Below, piece after piece: positions 8,222-16,561 of a stretch of 48,881 bases of DNA. A model generated the notes under the pieces. That model was given only the letters and a program-made list of their open reading frames with translations, was not told the DNA's origin and ran no database searches. A program made the position numbers and the translations under genes. Position 1 is the first letter of the stretch, and each line of letters begins with the position of its first letter. Source of the DNA: a bacterium (GTDB taxonomy: Bacteria; Pseudomonadota; Alphaproteobacteria; Rickettsiales; RI-342); assembly GCA_016124905.1 (NCBI GenBank), contig WGMV01000032.1:1-48881 (forward strand). The letters are read 5' to 3'.

Positions 8222-8941
8222 TTACGCGGCTTCCTTGCTCACCCCGTCATCCGACATTTCCATGCGGTAACCGATGCCGGGCTCGGTAACAATCAGTTCC
8301 GGCGCGCCGTTATTGGCGGCCAGCTTTTCACGCAGCTGGCCCACATACACGCGCAGATACTGGGTGTTCTCCGCATGCGCAGGCCCCCAAACATCCTTGA
8401 GGATCTGCTTGTGCGTAAGCATTTTTCCCCGGTTCACCAGGAAGTGCCGCAGCAGTTCATATTCCTTGGGCGTGAATGCGATCTTCTCATCATGAATAAA
8501 TACTTCGTGGCGGACAAGATTCATGCGCACGGGCCCGTTGACGATATCCGGCTCACCCACTTCACGCACGGCCGCTTTGCGCAGGTTGGCATGAATGCGC
8601 GCCATCAGCACATCCGGGTTGAATGGCTTGATGACATAATCGTCGGCGCCCATGTTCAGCGCTGTGGCAACCTCGTCATCCGCCGCGCGGACCGACAGCA
8701 CCACGATCGGCACCTGCGACCATTCGCGCACCCCTTTAATCACGTCCTTGCCGTCCATGTCGGGCAGGCCGAGGTCAAGCAGCACCAGGTCGGGCTTCAG
8801 GGACGCGATCATGCGCATGCCCTGTTTGGCGGATTCGCTTTCCTCAATTTTAAAATCCGATGCATCCAGGAAAATATTCAGCATCTTACGGATCTGCGGT
8901 TCATCATCAATAATGAGGATGGTGTTTTTCTTCTCGAGCAT
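8222..8941 (-). CDS. KdpE-like OmpR-family response regulator
   Basis: This 239-residue regulator has a receiver domain (5-120) with acidic pocket Asp12/Asp13 and phospho-acceptor Asp56 (LLDLGLP). A winged-helix DNA-binding domain of the OmpR/PhoB type (about 135-230) contains FTPKEYELLRHFL and the C-terminal GIGYRM. The pattern is closest to KdpE, the regulator of potassium uptake, but no kdpFABC genes lie in the window. The ATG at 8941 has GAGGA six bases upstream; an in-frame TTG at 8953 is less likely. The likely partner is the KdpD-like kinase at 9542-10303, which is not adjacent. Confidence 0.85.
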   Translation of the reverse strand: MLEKKNTILIIDDEPQIRKMLNIFLDASDFKIEESESAKQGMRMIASLKPDLVLLDLGLPDMDGKDVIKGVREWSQVPIVVLSVRAADDEVATALNMGADDYVIKPFNPDVLMARIHANLRKAAVREVGEPDIVNGPVRMNLVRHEVFIHDEKIAFTPKEYELLRHFLVNRGKMLTHKQILKDVWGPAHAENTQYLRVYVGQLREKLAANNGAPELIVTEPGIGYRMEMSDDGVSKEAA

Positions 8942-8961
8942 GATGGTCCTCAAACCCTTGG

Positions 8962-9033
8962 TTAATATAAAATATTATATAGAATGATGATGGGAATAGG
9001 AATCCCGATCAGCCACATTAATACGCTTTTCAT
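8962..9033 (-). CDS. 23-residue hydrophobic peptide
   Basis: This short open frame encodes a 23-residue peptide that begins MKSVLMWLIGIPIP and ends in Ile/Leu/Tyr residues, essentially one membrane helix. AGAGAGAA precedes the ATG at the right distance. It sits 20 bases upstream of the KdpE-like gene in the same direction, so they may be co-transcribed. Small one-helix proteins of this kind accompany DUF1328 and similar stress genes in proteobacteria. The composition and ribosome site favour a real gene, but it is too short for certainty. Confidence 0.5.
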   Translation of the reverse strand: MKSVLMWLIGIPIPIIILYNILY

Positions 9034-9291
9034 CGTGTTCTCTCTGATATGTATCGCCAATGGTCCTTTTTAACTAAACGCAAACGGCATAAAAAAAGAA
9101 TAGGTGGCGCCGGAAGCGATATAAAAAACGCATAAATTTCAAATTATTGACCTGGGTTTTGTTCAAAAAACGCAGGATTTATCCCGTTTTTATGCATTCG
9201 GTATCTTCCCAATGCTGAATTTTGAGGGGCGATGCGCCATGCTTAATCCATAAAATGAACCAAAATTACCATCAGAAGAACGGAGATTTTT
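9034..9291. other. AT-rich divergent intergenic region
   Basis: This stretch of about 260 bases separates the minus-strand 23-residue peptide gene from the plus-strand DUF1328 gene. It holds no convincing gene. It is AT-rich and has four CATAAA-type motifs (9088, 9131, 9249, and reversed at 9187-9194), so promoters for both directions probably lie here. Confidence 0.5.
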
Positions 9292-9474
9292 ATGTTAAAT
9301 TGGGTCATTACCTTTTTCCTGCTGGCCGTTGTGGCGACCATTTTCGGTTTCGGCGGCCTGGCGGGCACCTTTGTTGAGATCGCCAAATTCCTGGCTGTGG
9401 TGTTTGTGGTGCTGTTTCTTGCCAGCCTTATTTATGGTCTGGTATCCGGCCGCCGCGTGAATCCACCGGTTTAA
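9292..9474 (+). CDS. DUF1328 family small membrane protein (YtjA-like)
   Basis: This 60-residue protein is almost entirely two membrane helices. The opening MLNWVITFFLLAVVATIFGF and the central GGLAGTFVEIAKFLAVVF match the DUF1328/YtjA family closely. Members are small inner-membrane proteins of unknown function, frequent beside stress genes. CGGAG lies seven bases before the ATG. A terminator shared with the opposite gene follows at once. Confidence 0.9.
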   Translation: MLNWVITFFLLAVVATIFGFGGLAGTFVEIAKFLAVVFVVLFLASLIYGLVSGRRVNPPV

Positions 9475-9490
9475 GCAAGCAGCATAATTG

Positions 9491-9517
9491 AAAAAGGGGC
9501 GCCAGCGCCCCTTTTTT
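9491..9517. terminator. bidirectional terminator
   Basis: GGGGCGC (9496-9502) pairs with GCGCCCC (9505-9511), flanked by an A run on the left and a T run on the right. It can end both the DUF1328 gene and the convergent KdpD-like kinase gene. Confidence 0.85.
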
Positions 9518-9541
9518 ATGCCCAATGGTCAGCATTCACCC

Positions 9542-10303
9542 TCAGCGGAGAGGCAGATGCAACCGGAAAACTGCGCCGCCCTCTCCATGGTTGGCCGCAT
9601 GGATATCGCCCCCAAGAAGATGGACGATGGCCCGTGCGATGGGCAGCCCCAGCCCGGTGCCGGCATTCTGATGATCGCCCCGGCCCAGGCGGGTATATTT
9701 GGAAAATATTTCCTCTATTTTTTCCTCGGGTATTCCAGGGCCGTTATCATGGATGACAATTGTCACATTCGAGTCGTCGCGCAGGGCGCTGATGCGAATA
9801 TCTCCGCGGCCTTCCGGGCTGTATTTCAAGGCATTATCCAGTAGAAGCGAGATAGCTCTGCAGAGTAGGGCGTTGTCGGTTTCCAGCACGATTTCCGGTA
9901 TGATCGGCTCAACGGTAATGCGCATGTTCTTGAAGCGATGGCCGGATTTTTCGATGCAATCCTGCAGCAGGGCATGAACATGGCAGGTCTCGTGCCGCAC
10001 CTTGACCATGCCATTCTCAAGCTTGGCCATATCCAGAATATTGGTGATAAAACCATCCAGTCTATAGGCTTCCTTAAGCGCGGTTTCCAGCAGGGTTTGC
10101 GCCTTTTCCGGCGTAAGCATGCTTCGCATGCGCTCATGTATTTCCAGCGAGCCGATGATGGCCGCCAAAGGGGTTTTCAAATCGTGGGAAACAGATGAAA
10201 GCATCTGCCGGTGCATTTGTTCGCGCCCGCCTTCAATACCCCATTCTGCCCCCTTGATGGACGGGGTTGATACAGGATCAGCAGGGGGTTTTGTTTTGTC
10301 CAT
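9542..10303 (-). CDS. soluble KdpD-like histidine kinase core
   Basis: This 253-residue protein holds only the kinase core. The dimerisation/phospho-acceptor box SVSHDLKTPL carries His40, the N box NALKYSPEG is near 160, G1 is DNGPGIPEE and G2 is GTGLGLPIA. The sequence resembles the C-terminal half of KdpD. The KdpD, USP and membrane domains that normally precede it are absent, so the protein should be cytosolic and lack its own sensor. The likely partner is the KdpE-like regulator at 8222-8941, with DUF1328 between them on the other strand. The start is uncertain because no strong ribosome site precedes the ATG. Confidence 0.85.
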   Translation of the reverse strand: MDKTKPPADPVSTPSIKGAEWGIEGGREQMHRQMLSSVSHDLKTPLAAIIGSLEIHERMRSMLTPEKAQTLLETALKEAYRLDGFITNILDMAKLENGMVKVRHETCHVHALLQDCIEKSGHRFKNMRITVEPIIPEIVLETDNALLCRAISLLLDNALKYSPEGRGDIRISALRDDSNVTIVIHDNGPGIPEEKIEEIFSKYTRLGRGDHQNAGTGLGLPIARAIVHLLGGDIHAANHGEGGAVFRLHLPLR

Positions 10304-10324
10304 CGGGCATCTTGTTGTTTAAGA

Positions 10325-10357
10325 AAGGAAGCCTGCCGATGCATAGCACCGGCAGGC
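10325..10357 (-). terminator. probable terminator, minus strand
   Basis: GCCTGCCG (10331-10338) pairs with CGGCAGGC (10350-10357). On the minus strand the hairpin is followed by a T-rich but interrupted tract. It lies downstream of the 10375-10638 gene. Confidence 0.55.
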
Positions 10358-10374
10358 ACATAGAAGAAGTAGAT

Positions 10375-10638
10375 TTAATTCTGGGTGTTATCTTTGATTT
10401 TTTCACCGGCATCTTCCACAGCATCACCCAGTTTTTCACCGGGCGTGCGGTCTTCAAGCTGTTCGGCTGCTTTGCCAACGCCTTGTGGCAGTGCATCCAC
10501 GGCATCGCCGATTCGTTCACCGGTCGTGCGGTTGTCCGGCATGGTCAGAATGGCAAAGCCGAGGAAACCGATAATCGCAATAACGACCAGGGCCAGCAGC
10601 AATTTGCCGAGTGAGTTGTTAGTAGAAGGCGAATTCAT
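10375..10638 (-). CDS. one-helix membrane protein with duplicated motif
   Basis: This 87-residue protein has one membrane helix (LGKLLLALVVIAIIGFLGFA). A short hydrophilic tail contains a duplicated motif: NRTTGERIGDAVDALPQ followed by DRTPGEKLGDAVEDAGE. The duplication is visible directly. GGAGA lies seven bases upstream of the ATG at 10638; the longer frame to 10683 has no such site. The tail would lie on one face of the inner membrane. I do not know the family. It belongs to the set of small envelope proteins in this island. Confidence 0.75.
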   Translation of the reverse strand: MNSPSTNNSLGKLLLALVVIAIIGFLGFAILTMPDNRTTGERIGDAVDALPQGVGKAAEQLEDRTPGEKLGDAVEDAGEKIKDNTQN

Positions 10639-10746
10639 TGGTATTCTCCAAAATGTTTTTCTTATGCGCTTACCATAAATCACATTACATCAGGACGCCA
10701 TGCGTGCTGTTTATTGTACGTATAAACCCTGTATAAAGCCGCCGGA

Positions 10747-12333
10747 TTATGCCGCCTTTTTGAGTTTGGCCATGGTTTTGGCCAGAACCTCGGGGTGAAT
10801 GGGCTTGGTGATGTAATCATCCATCCCGGCATCCAGGCAGCGTTCGCGGTCTCCTGCAAGCGCATGCGCCGTTACGCCGATGATGGCATGACGAAAGCCG
10901 CGCTCCTGTTCAATCTGGCGCACCTGACGCGTGGTTTCATAACCGTCCATGCCGTTCATCTGCACATCCATCAGAATGGCCTCATACGGGCTGGCGCTGC
11001 GATGCACGCGCTCCACCGCCAGTTGGCCGGATTCCACTGCATCCACCGTATAGCCCAGATGCTCGAGCATCAGCGTGGCCACCAGCACATTGGCCGCGTA
11101 ATCCTCCACCAGCAGCACGCGCCCCTGGGCGGGTGCATGGGCGGAGGGGGCGGCGCTTTCCGAATGGGGTAGGGATAATTGCTTGGAAACAGGCAACTGA
11201 AGCACCGCATGGAAGGTTGAGCCTTTTCCGGCTTCGCTTTCCACCCGTATGTCGCCGCCCATCATCTGGCAAAGCTGGCGGCTGATGGCCAGCCCCAGTC
11301 CGGAGCCGCCAAACCTCCGGGTGATGCTCTGGTCGGCCTGAACGAACTTGTCGAATATCTGGCCGAGCTTATCCGGCATGATGCCGATACCCGTATCTCT
11401 CACGCTAAGGGTCACTTCGCACAGGTCGGATGAAAGGTTGCGATAGGCAATCGTTACGTCAATGCTTCCCTGATCGGTGAATTTCAGTGCATTGCCCACC
11501 AGGTTGACGACAATCTGCTGAATGCGGGTTGAATCCCCTATGAAGTCCATCCCCTCGGTATGGTTATGCGCGCGCCAGCGCAGCCCTTTGCGCGCCATTT
11601 CACCGCTGAACATCGCCTCCACCTGTTTGAGCAATGGAGCGAAATGGAACGGCTGCACATCCAGTTCCACCTGGCCTGATTCGATGCGGCTGAGGTCCAG
11701 CAGGTCATTGATGAGCTTGAGCAGAAGCTCCGCGCTGGAATGCAGCGTATCCACCATCTCCTTTTGTTTCTCGTTCAAAGGGGTGGATGCCAGCAGGCCT
11801 GAAAGCCCCATCACGGCGTTCATGGGCGTGCGGATCTCATGGCTCATGGTGGTCAGAAAGTCGCTCTTGGCGCGGTTGGCGTTTTCGGCTTTCTCTTTTG
11901 CGGCTTTCAGTTCTTTACGCTGCACTTCGTTTTCTTTCATCAGCCGGTCTTTGGTAAAGGCGGCCTGCATGATGGCGGGCAGAAGTTCGAGGTAAAGCTG
12001 CCCCGTGTCTTTCACCGCGTAATCCGCCGCGCCCATCTCCAGCGCCTTGATGGCCACGCGCTCATCACCCGTGGAGGTGAGAATGATGATGGGGCATGTG
12101 GTGGATTCAGAGCATTTTTCCAGCATTTCCAGCCCACTCATGCCCGGCAGCTGGTAATCCAGCAGGATCAGGTCATAATCCTGCTGCTGCAGCCTCTGCG
12201 CGCCTTCTTCCGCAGAGCTTGCCAGTTCAATGCTGAAGCCGGCTCGGCTCATGCGTTTCTGCAACAGGCGCGCCAGTCCCATATCATCTTCGATGTAGAG
12301 GATGCGCGTTAAACGGTGCTCGTCTTGCTGCAT
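10747..12333 (-). CDS. hybrid histidine kinase, REC-HisKA-HATPase-REC
   Basis: This 528-residue soluble protein starts with a receiver (phospho-acceptor Asp59, LLDYQLPG). A coiled linker with [14 protein letters not shown] and the phospho-acceptor His165 ([10 protein letters not shown]) follow, then a HATPase domain ([16 protein letters not shown]). It ends with a second receiver from about 405 ([21 protein letters not shown]). It is the last gene of a three-gene signalling operon, 12 bases after the single-domain receiver gene. Its C-terminal receiver is very similar to that of the 19919-22918 protein, including GDRERCL.(A/V)GMDDY, so these are paralogues. The N-terminal receiver probably takes phosphate from the upstream kinase. 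Confidence 0.93.
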   Translation of the reverse strand: MQQDEHRLTRILYIEDDMGLARLLQKRMSRAGFSIELASSAEEGAQRLQQQDYDLILLDYQLPGMSGLEMLEKCSESTTCPIIILTSTGDERVAIKALEMGAADYAVKDTGQLYLELLPAIMQAAFTKDRLMKENEVQRKELKAAKEKAENANRAKSDFLTTMSHEIRTPMNAVMGLSGLLASTPLNEKQKEMVDTLHSSAELLLKLINDLLDLSRIESGQVELDVQPFHFAPLLKQVEAMFSGEMARKGLRWRAHNHTEGMDFIGDSTRIQQIVVNLVGNALKFTDQGSIDVTIAYRNLSSDLCEVTLSVRDTGIGIMPDKLGQIFDKFVQADQSITRRFGGSGLGLAISRQLCQMMGGDIRVESEAGKGSTFHAVLQLPVSKQLSLPHSESAAPSAHAPAQGRVLLVEDYAANVLVATLMLEHLGYTVDAVESGQLAVERVHRSASPYEAILMDVQMNGMDGYETTRQVRQIEQERGFRHAIIGVTAHALAGDRERCLDAGMDDYITKPIHPEVLAKTMAKLKKAA

Positions 12334-12345
12334 GGTAGGATACTC

Positions 12346-12780
12346 TTATTGTTCACCTGGAAGTTTAACGATGGAAAGCATCAGGCCGAATTTCCGGATC
12401 GCCTCGGAAAACTGCTCATACTCCACCGGCTTGGTAATATAAACATTACAGCCCATGGCGTAGCAGCGGTCAATTTCCCTGGGGTTATCCGTCGTGGTCA
12501 GCACGATGACGGGAATGGCCTGTGTGCGTTTGTCGGATTTCAGGGTACGGAGCACTTCATATCCGTCCACCTCCGGCAGGTTGAGATCAAGCAGAACCAG
12601 TGTCTGACCTTCCCGGTCGAAACCGTCGCTCTGGAAATAATCCAGCGCCTGGCGTCCATTTTCGAAATGCACCATCCGGTTGGAGATGCCCGCCCTGCGC
12701 AGGTTTTTTTCAATCAGCTTTGCATGGCCCGGGTCATCCTCCACCATGACGATATCGATATGTTCACTGATGGCGATCAT
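12346..12780 (-). CDS. single-domain response regulator, Rcp1-like
   Basis: This 144-residue protein is a lone receiver domain with no output domain. The acidic pocket is EDD at 14-16, the phospho-acceptor is Asp65 (LLDLNLPE), and the conserved Lys117 lies in YITKPVE. The pattern is that of Rcp1-type receivers that work with phytochrome-like or CHASE3 kinases. Its start overlaps the stop of the kinase gene by four bases (ATGA), so translation is coupled. It probably shuttles phosphate between that kinase and the following hybrid kinase. Confidence 0.92.
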   Translation of the reverse strand: MIAISEHIDIVMVEDDPGHAKLIEKNLRRAGISNRMVHFENGRQALDYFQSDGFDREGQTLVLLDLNLPEVDGYEVLRTLKSDKRTQAIPVIVLTTTDNPREIDRCYAMGCNVYITKPVEYEQFSEAIRKFGLMLSIVKLPGEQ

Positions 12781-14621
12781 GCAGCGTCCTCCATTGCATG
12801 TAATTCGGCCCGTTTATCTTCCCAGGCGGGTATGGTGAAATAAAAGCATGTGCCTTTGCCAAGCGTGGAATCAAACCAGATGGTGCCACCAAGCTTGCGT
12901 ATGGAGGCTTTCACATAGGCCATGCCCATGCCCACGCCCCGCACATCGCCGCTGTTGCTGGCCCGCCGGAAGATGTCGAACACTTTCTTATGGTCGGCCA
13001 GCGCGATGCCTCGTCCGTTATCCTCAACGCAAAACTCCACCTCATCCTGCAGATTGCGGCCATGGATGCGGATGCGCCCCTTGCGTTCCGGGGCTAGATA
13101 TTTGATGGCATTATCGATGATATTGCCGAACACCTGTTCCAGGATGATGGGGTCGGACACCACATTGGGCATTGGCCCCACGTCCATGTCGATGCCGCGC
13201 TGGCTGAGTTCGTAGGCGAGGCTGTCCAGGCATCGCTGCACAAGCGCCTGGGTATCCACGCTTTCCAGCCGCACCTGTCGCCGCCCGATGCGCGAAAGAT
13301 CGAGAATGGCATTCGTGAGCGAATCCATGCGCTCCACGCCCGATTTGATGAAGGTGAGCGCCTCCGGTATATCCTCTTCAAACGCCTGCTGCAGCTTGGC
13401 CTGCTCCTTTTTGGGGAGCGTGGTGATGCAGGGTTCCAGAAGGGGTTTCGCCTCTTCCAGCACGGTGCCGATTTCCCCGGCGAATCCTTTCAGGTTCACC
13501 AGTGGCGCGCGCATATCGTGGGAGGCAATGTAAATAAAGCTCTCCATTTCCTCATTCACCTGCCGCAACGCCTCCTCGCGCTGTTTCTGCTCGGTGATGT
13601 CGGTATGGATGCCGATCAGGCGCGTCATCTGGTCCTGCTGATTCCATGTTCCCACCCCGCGAGAAAGAATCCATCGCCAGCTGCCGTCCTTGTGCCGCAT
13701 GCGAAACGTAGCATAGTAATCAGTAATTTCGTGGCGCTGGTATTTTTCCAATACTTCCAGCGCCCGGGGCAGGTCCGCCGGGTGCACCATGCGGCGGACC
13801 ATCTCCACATCCTCGGGTATTTCATGCTTGGCATAGCCCAGCAGCTCGCAATAGCTTTTGGAAAAATGGATCGTGCCGCTCAGGGGATAAAAATCATAAA
13901 TCCCATCCTTGAGGGATTCCAGCAGCAGGCCGTAGGTCTCAAGAATGCGGGCCAGCTGTTCATCCGTTTTCCGGCTTCTTGCCACCAGTCCCATGATAAT
14001 GAAATTGGCCACCAGCAACCCGCCAACCGCCAATAACGCGCCTAGAAACAGCGTGAGGAAATATTGCTTCTGCTTATGGCGGGATATTTCTGTTCTGGTT
14101 TTTAAAAGTTCCCGCTCACTGGTGATAAATGTATCCACCGACAGACGGACATCGTCCATCAGGTCTTTGGAGGTCCGCAGGTCGCCCACGGTAAGCCCGG
14201 TGCTGGCGGAATTCTCGAATGCCTGAATCTGCCGAATGACATAAAGCCGCCACGCGCGTGATTTCTGAATGGTGTCATCCAGCTGCGCAATCTGCTTGGG
14301 ACTGCGGATTTTCTTGCGCACCAGCGCAAAAGTGGGGTCGATATTGGCCAGTCCCGCATAATAGGGCTGAAGAAACTCGCGTGATTTGGTCAGCAGGTAA
14401 CCACGCTGCCCTGTTTCGATATCGATTGTCAGTTCAAGTATATGTTTGAAGAGCCGGATATTTTCATAGCTCTGGATGGTGAGCTGGTCGTATTTCTCAC
14501 GCTCCTTGGACTGCTGGTATAACGTGTAGGTGAACCCGGCCAGCATGGCGCACGATACCAGAAAGATAATCACAAAATAGCGATTAGGGGCGGAGAGCGG
14601 CGCGCGCAGCGTGGCGTACAT
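12777..14621 (-). CDS. membrane histidine kinase, CHASE3-PAS-HK
   Basis: This 614-residue sensor kinase has membrane helices at about 15-35 and 187-212. Between them is a periplasmic CHASE3 domain with the signature ETGQRGYLLT at 69-78. A PAS domain with its PAC segment follows (about 225-345, ending in GIHTDITEQK). The kinase core has phospho-acceptor His368 (ASHDMRAPL), an N box NIIDNAIKYLAP, and G1 DNGRGI. The HisKA segment is of the type that pairs with Rcp1-like receivers, and such a receiver gene overlaps it by four bases. The ligand of CHASE3 is unknown. It heads the 14621-10747 operon. Confidence 0.93.
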   Translation of the reverse strand: MYATLRAPLSAPNRYFVIIFLVSCAMLAGFTYTLYQQSKEREKYDQLTIQSYENIRLFKHILELTIDIETGQRGYLLTKSREFLQPYYAGLANIDPTFALVRKKIRSPKQIAQLDDTIQKSRAWRLYVIRQIQAFENSASTGLTVGDLRTSKDLMDDVRLSVDTFITSERELLKTRTEISRHKQKQYFLTLFLGALLAVGGLLVANFIIMGLVARSRKTDEQLARILETYGLLLESLKDGIYDFYPLSGTIHFSKSYCELLGYAKHEIPEDVEMVRRMVHPADLPRALEVLEKYQRHEITDYYATFRMRHKDGSWRWILSRGVGTWNQQDQMTRLIGIHTDITEQKQREEALRQVNEEMESFIYIASHDMRAPLVNLKGFAGEIGTVLEEAKPLLEPCITTLPKKEQAKLQQAFEEDIPEALTFIKSGVERMDSLTNAILDLSRIGRRQVRLESVDTQALVQRCLDSLAYELSQRGIDMDVGPMPNVVSDPIILEQVFGNIIDNAIKYLAPERKGRIRIHGRNLQDEVEFCVEDNGRGIALADHKKVFDIFRRASNSGDVRGVGMGMAYVKASIRKLGGTIWFDSTLGKGTCFYFTIPAWEDKRAELHAMEDAA

Positions 14622-14640
14622 AAATATTCAAACCATCTGT

Positions 14641-14679
14641 CTGAAAAAGCAAATCGGCAAGCCAGAATAGCTTGCCGAT
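14641..14679 (-). terminator. rho-independent terminator, minus strand
   Basis: ATCGGCAAGC (14653-14662) pairs with GCTTGCCGAT (14670-14679). On the minus strand it is followed by TTTGCTTTTT. It ends the entericidin-like gene just upstream of the CHASE3 kinase operon. Confidence 0.75.
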
Positions 14680-14698
14680 CGCGCATCATGAACGATTT

Positions 14699-14839
14699 TT
14701 AGTAGTCCTTATGCTTTTCTGCGCTGTTTTCCAGCTTTTGGCCACCTTTTTGGATGTCTTCACCGGCGCCGGCCATGGTGTTGCAGGCAGCCAGCAGGGG
14801 GAACAGGGCCAGTACGGCGAGTGTAGCGATCTTCTTCAT
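14699..14839 (-). CDS. entericidin-like lipoprotein
   Basis: This 46-residue lipoprotein starts MKKIATLAVLALFPLLAAC, with the lipidated Cys at 19. Its short tail (NTMAGAGEDIQKGGQKLE) is typical of the EcnA/EcnB family: a Cys-Asn-Thr start, GAGxDIxxxG and a charged end. Entericidins are small envelope lipoproteins induced by stress or stationary phase. EcnB is toxic in E. coli and EcnA opposes it. Only one copy is visible here. A GAGAG site lies eight bases before the ATG, and three tandem CATAAA-type 11-mers lie 86-118 bases upstream. Confidence 0.88.
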   Translation of the reverse strand: MKKIATLAVLALFPLLAACNTMAGAGEDIQKGGQKLENSAEKHKDY

Positions 14840-14924
14840 AACAAAACTCTCTATAAGGGGTTGAATTGATAGTTGAAACTAGCTTCCCTTAATCTAAAGA
14901 CACCACGGCATAACATGCATCGCC

Positions 14925-14957
14925 GCATAAAAATTCCATAAAAATCCCATAAATTTA
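14925..14957. promoter_or_regulatory. three tandem CATAAA 11-mers
   Basis: GCATAAAAATT, CCATAAAAATC and CCATAAATTTA follow one another without a gap, so the CATAAA core recurs exactly every 11 bases (14926, 14937, 14948), about one helical turn. They lie upstream of the entericidin-like gene and just beyond the 3' end of the LpxR gene. This phasing suits cooperative binding by an unknown protein or intrinsic DNA curvature. Confidence 0.4.
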
Positions 14958-14972
14958 AAACCGGCCGTGGGT

Positions 14973-16049
14973 TTAGAACCGATAAGACAGGGTAACCGCG
15001 CCAAATTGCGAGGCTTCATCCTGGGTTTTGAATTCCTTGGTCATAAACACATGCGTATAGGAAAGCCGCGCATCGCCATAGGTAACGGCAATGCCCGCTT
15101 GAACGCTGCCGATAAGGTTTTCCTTATCCACGCTGTGGCTGTCCTCAAATGTATTCCCGTCCAGAAAAATATTGCGCGCCACGGCCCGCCCCTCAAACCC
15201 GGCGAACAGATATCCGCCCAGTTCCTTGGTAGGCACAAAAAAATCAGACCCCGGCAGGCTGGGGCGGATGCGCGGCGGCCCGTAATCCGAGGGCAGATCA
15301 TAACCCAGGCGAAACATCATGCCTGCCGATGCATCCGTATTCACGTTACCCAGGTTCACGCCGACCGAAGGCGTCGCGTCCAGACCAAGCCCGAAAGGGG
15401 AGAACTGGTACATGCCGCGCCATTTATGCTCATAGGTAAGATTAACGCCAAGCTCGTCATGCAGCTGGTTATCCCACCCTTTCGGGTCCTGGCTTCCAAT
15501 GGCTTCATGCACGAATTTCTGAACGGCCTCCGCCTGGGAGGACGGCCCGACCATGCCCACCGTCAGCACCACGTTGTCCAGCTGTTTACCCGTGTCGGAA
15601 ACCGCGCCGACCGAACCGTAAAGCCACCCTGCATAAGGGCGGTCGCCGGGTATGTAAGCCGTGGACTTTAGGTTATCCGGCGTGAACATGCTCTGGCCGA
15701 TGGCCAGGCTCAAACGCCGTTTGCCATTGGGGCTGAACGGAAACAGATAGCCCGCAACGTCATTGAACCGGTCCTCGCCGGAATATTCCGGCGAAAGCCA
15801 GGCCATGCGAAACCCGTTGGTGTAATTATTATCCCTGTTGGCAAACACATCATTTTCCCACACGATGCTGACAATGCCTTTGTCATCAACGGGGCGTGCC
15901 TCGGCGGGGGTCACGGGTTTGCTGGTATCGACGTCTGGGGGGCCAAGGGGTGTCAATGCATCTTCCGCCCAGGCGCTCCCGTGCGATAGGCAGGCGACCA
16001 TGCCCGCCGCCATAATGGCGGCGATGGGCCGGGCTGAAAGCTTCATCAT
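14973..16049 (-). CDS. lpxR: lipid A deacylase, LpxR family
   Basis: This 358-residue outer-membrane beta-barrel has a signal peptide (cleavage near SAWA, about 28). The family is LpxR (DUF2219), which removes the 3'-acyloxyacyl chain of lipid A. Visible family marks are WENDVFANRDNNYTNG (catalytic-type Asn66/Asp67), DRPYAGWLYG, and WDNQLHDE with the candidate catalytic His197. It ends in aromatic TLSYRF, a normal barrel C-terminus. Its start overlaps the stop of the YqjE-like gene by four bases (ATGA), so the two are coupled. It would change lipid A, and thereby the outer membrane, under the same signal as its neighbours. Confidence 0.88.
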   Translation of the reverse strand: MMKLSARPIAAIMAAGMVACLSHGSAWAEDALTPLGPPDVDTSKPVTPAEARPVDDKGIVSIVWENDVFANRDNNYTNGFRMAWLSPEYSGEDRFNDVAGYLFPFSPNGKRRLSLAIGQSMFTPDNLKSTAYIPGDRPYAGWLYGSVGAVSDTGKQLDNVVLTVGMVGPSSQAEAVQKFVHEAIGSQDPKGWDNQLHDELGVNLTYEHKWRGMYQFSPFGLGLDATPSVGVNLGNVNTDASAGMMFRLGYDLPSDYGPPRIRPSLPGSDFFVPTKELGGYLFAGFEGRAVARNIFLDGNTFEDSHSVDKENLIGSVQAGIAVTYGDARLSYTHVFMTKEFKTQDEASQFGAVTLSYRF

Positions 16050-16540
16050 ATGCGCCTTTGGGTCTTCATGTTGACATTGGCGGCGGCGCCTTTAACCGTC
16101 ACCGGTTTTAGCCCGGGCTTTTCAGCCGCTTTTCCGGGTTTTGGCTTGCGGGATGCGGACGCGCTGAACCCCTCTACAAATGCCCCGATGACACCCTGAT
16201 GCAGGAATTTATCGATCGGGTTGCGCATGGCGGTAAAGGGATTGGGCGTTTTCAGCAGATGACGGAACCACAAGGCCGTGGCGGTGACGACACCGGCCGT
16301 GGACAAAACGCCAAGCAACCCGGTGGCAATCAGCGCGGCATGCTCCTCCATGCCGTAACTGACCATCAGCTGAAACAGCAGATAGAACAGTCCAACAATC
16401 AAAATGCCGGTCATCATGCTGGATAGCACCACCAGGCCCAGACCGATGGCGATGCCGACGATGAAACGACGCATAAGGCGTGCTTCGACCATACTCTCAC
16501 CCACGGTCAACAGCCCGAGGATACTACCCAGAAACGACAT
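16046..16540 (-). CDS. YqjE-like (phage-holin-superfamily) membrane protein
   Basis: This 164-residue inner-membrane protein has two strong hydrophobic hairpins (about 27-60 and 72-95) and a basic, Lys/Pro-rich C-terminal tail. The layout and position after a DUF883 gene match the YqjD-YqjE pair known from enterobacteria, where YqjE is a small holin-like membrane protein. GGGAG lies six bases upstream of the ATG. Its end overlaps the LpxR start. The function of YqjE itself is not established. Confidence 0.72.
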   Translation of the reverse strand: MSFLGSILGLLTVGESMVEARLMRRFIVGIAIGLGLVVLSSMMTGILIVGLFYLLFQLMVSYGMEEHAALIATGLLGVLSTAGVVTATALWFRHLLKTPNPFTAMRNPIDKFLHQGVIGAFVEGFSASASRKPKPGKAAEKPGLKPVTVKGAAANVNMKTQRRI

Positions 16541-16561
16541 GACAAACTCCCTGCGTGAGGA

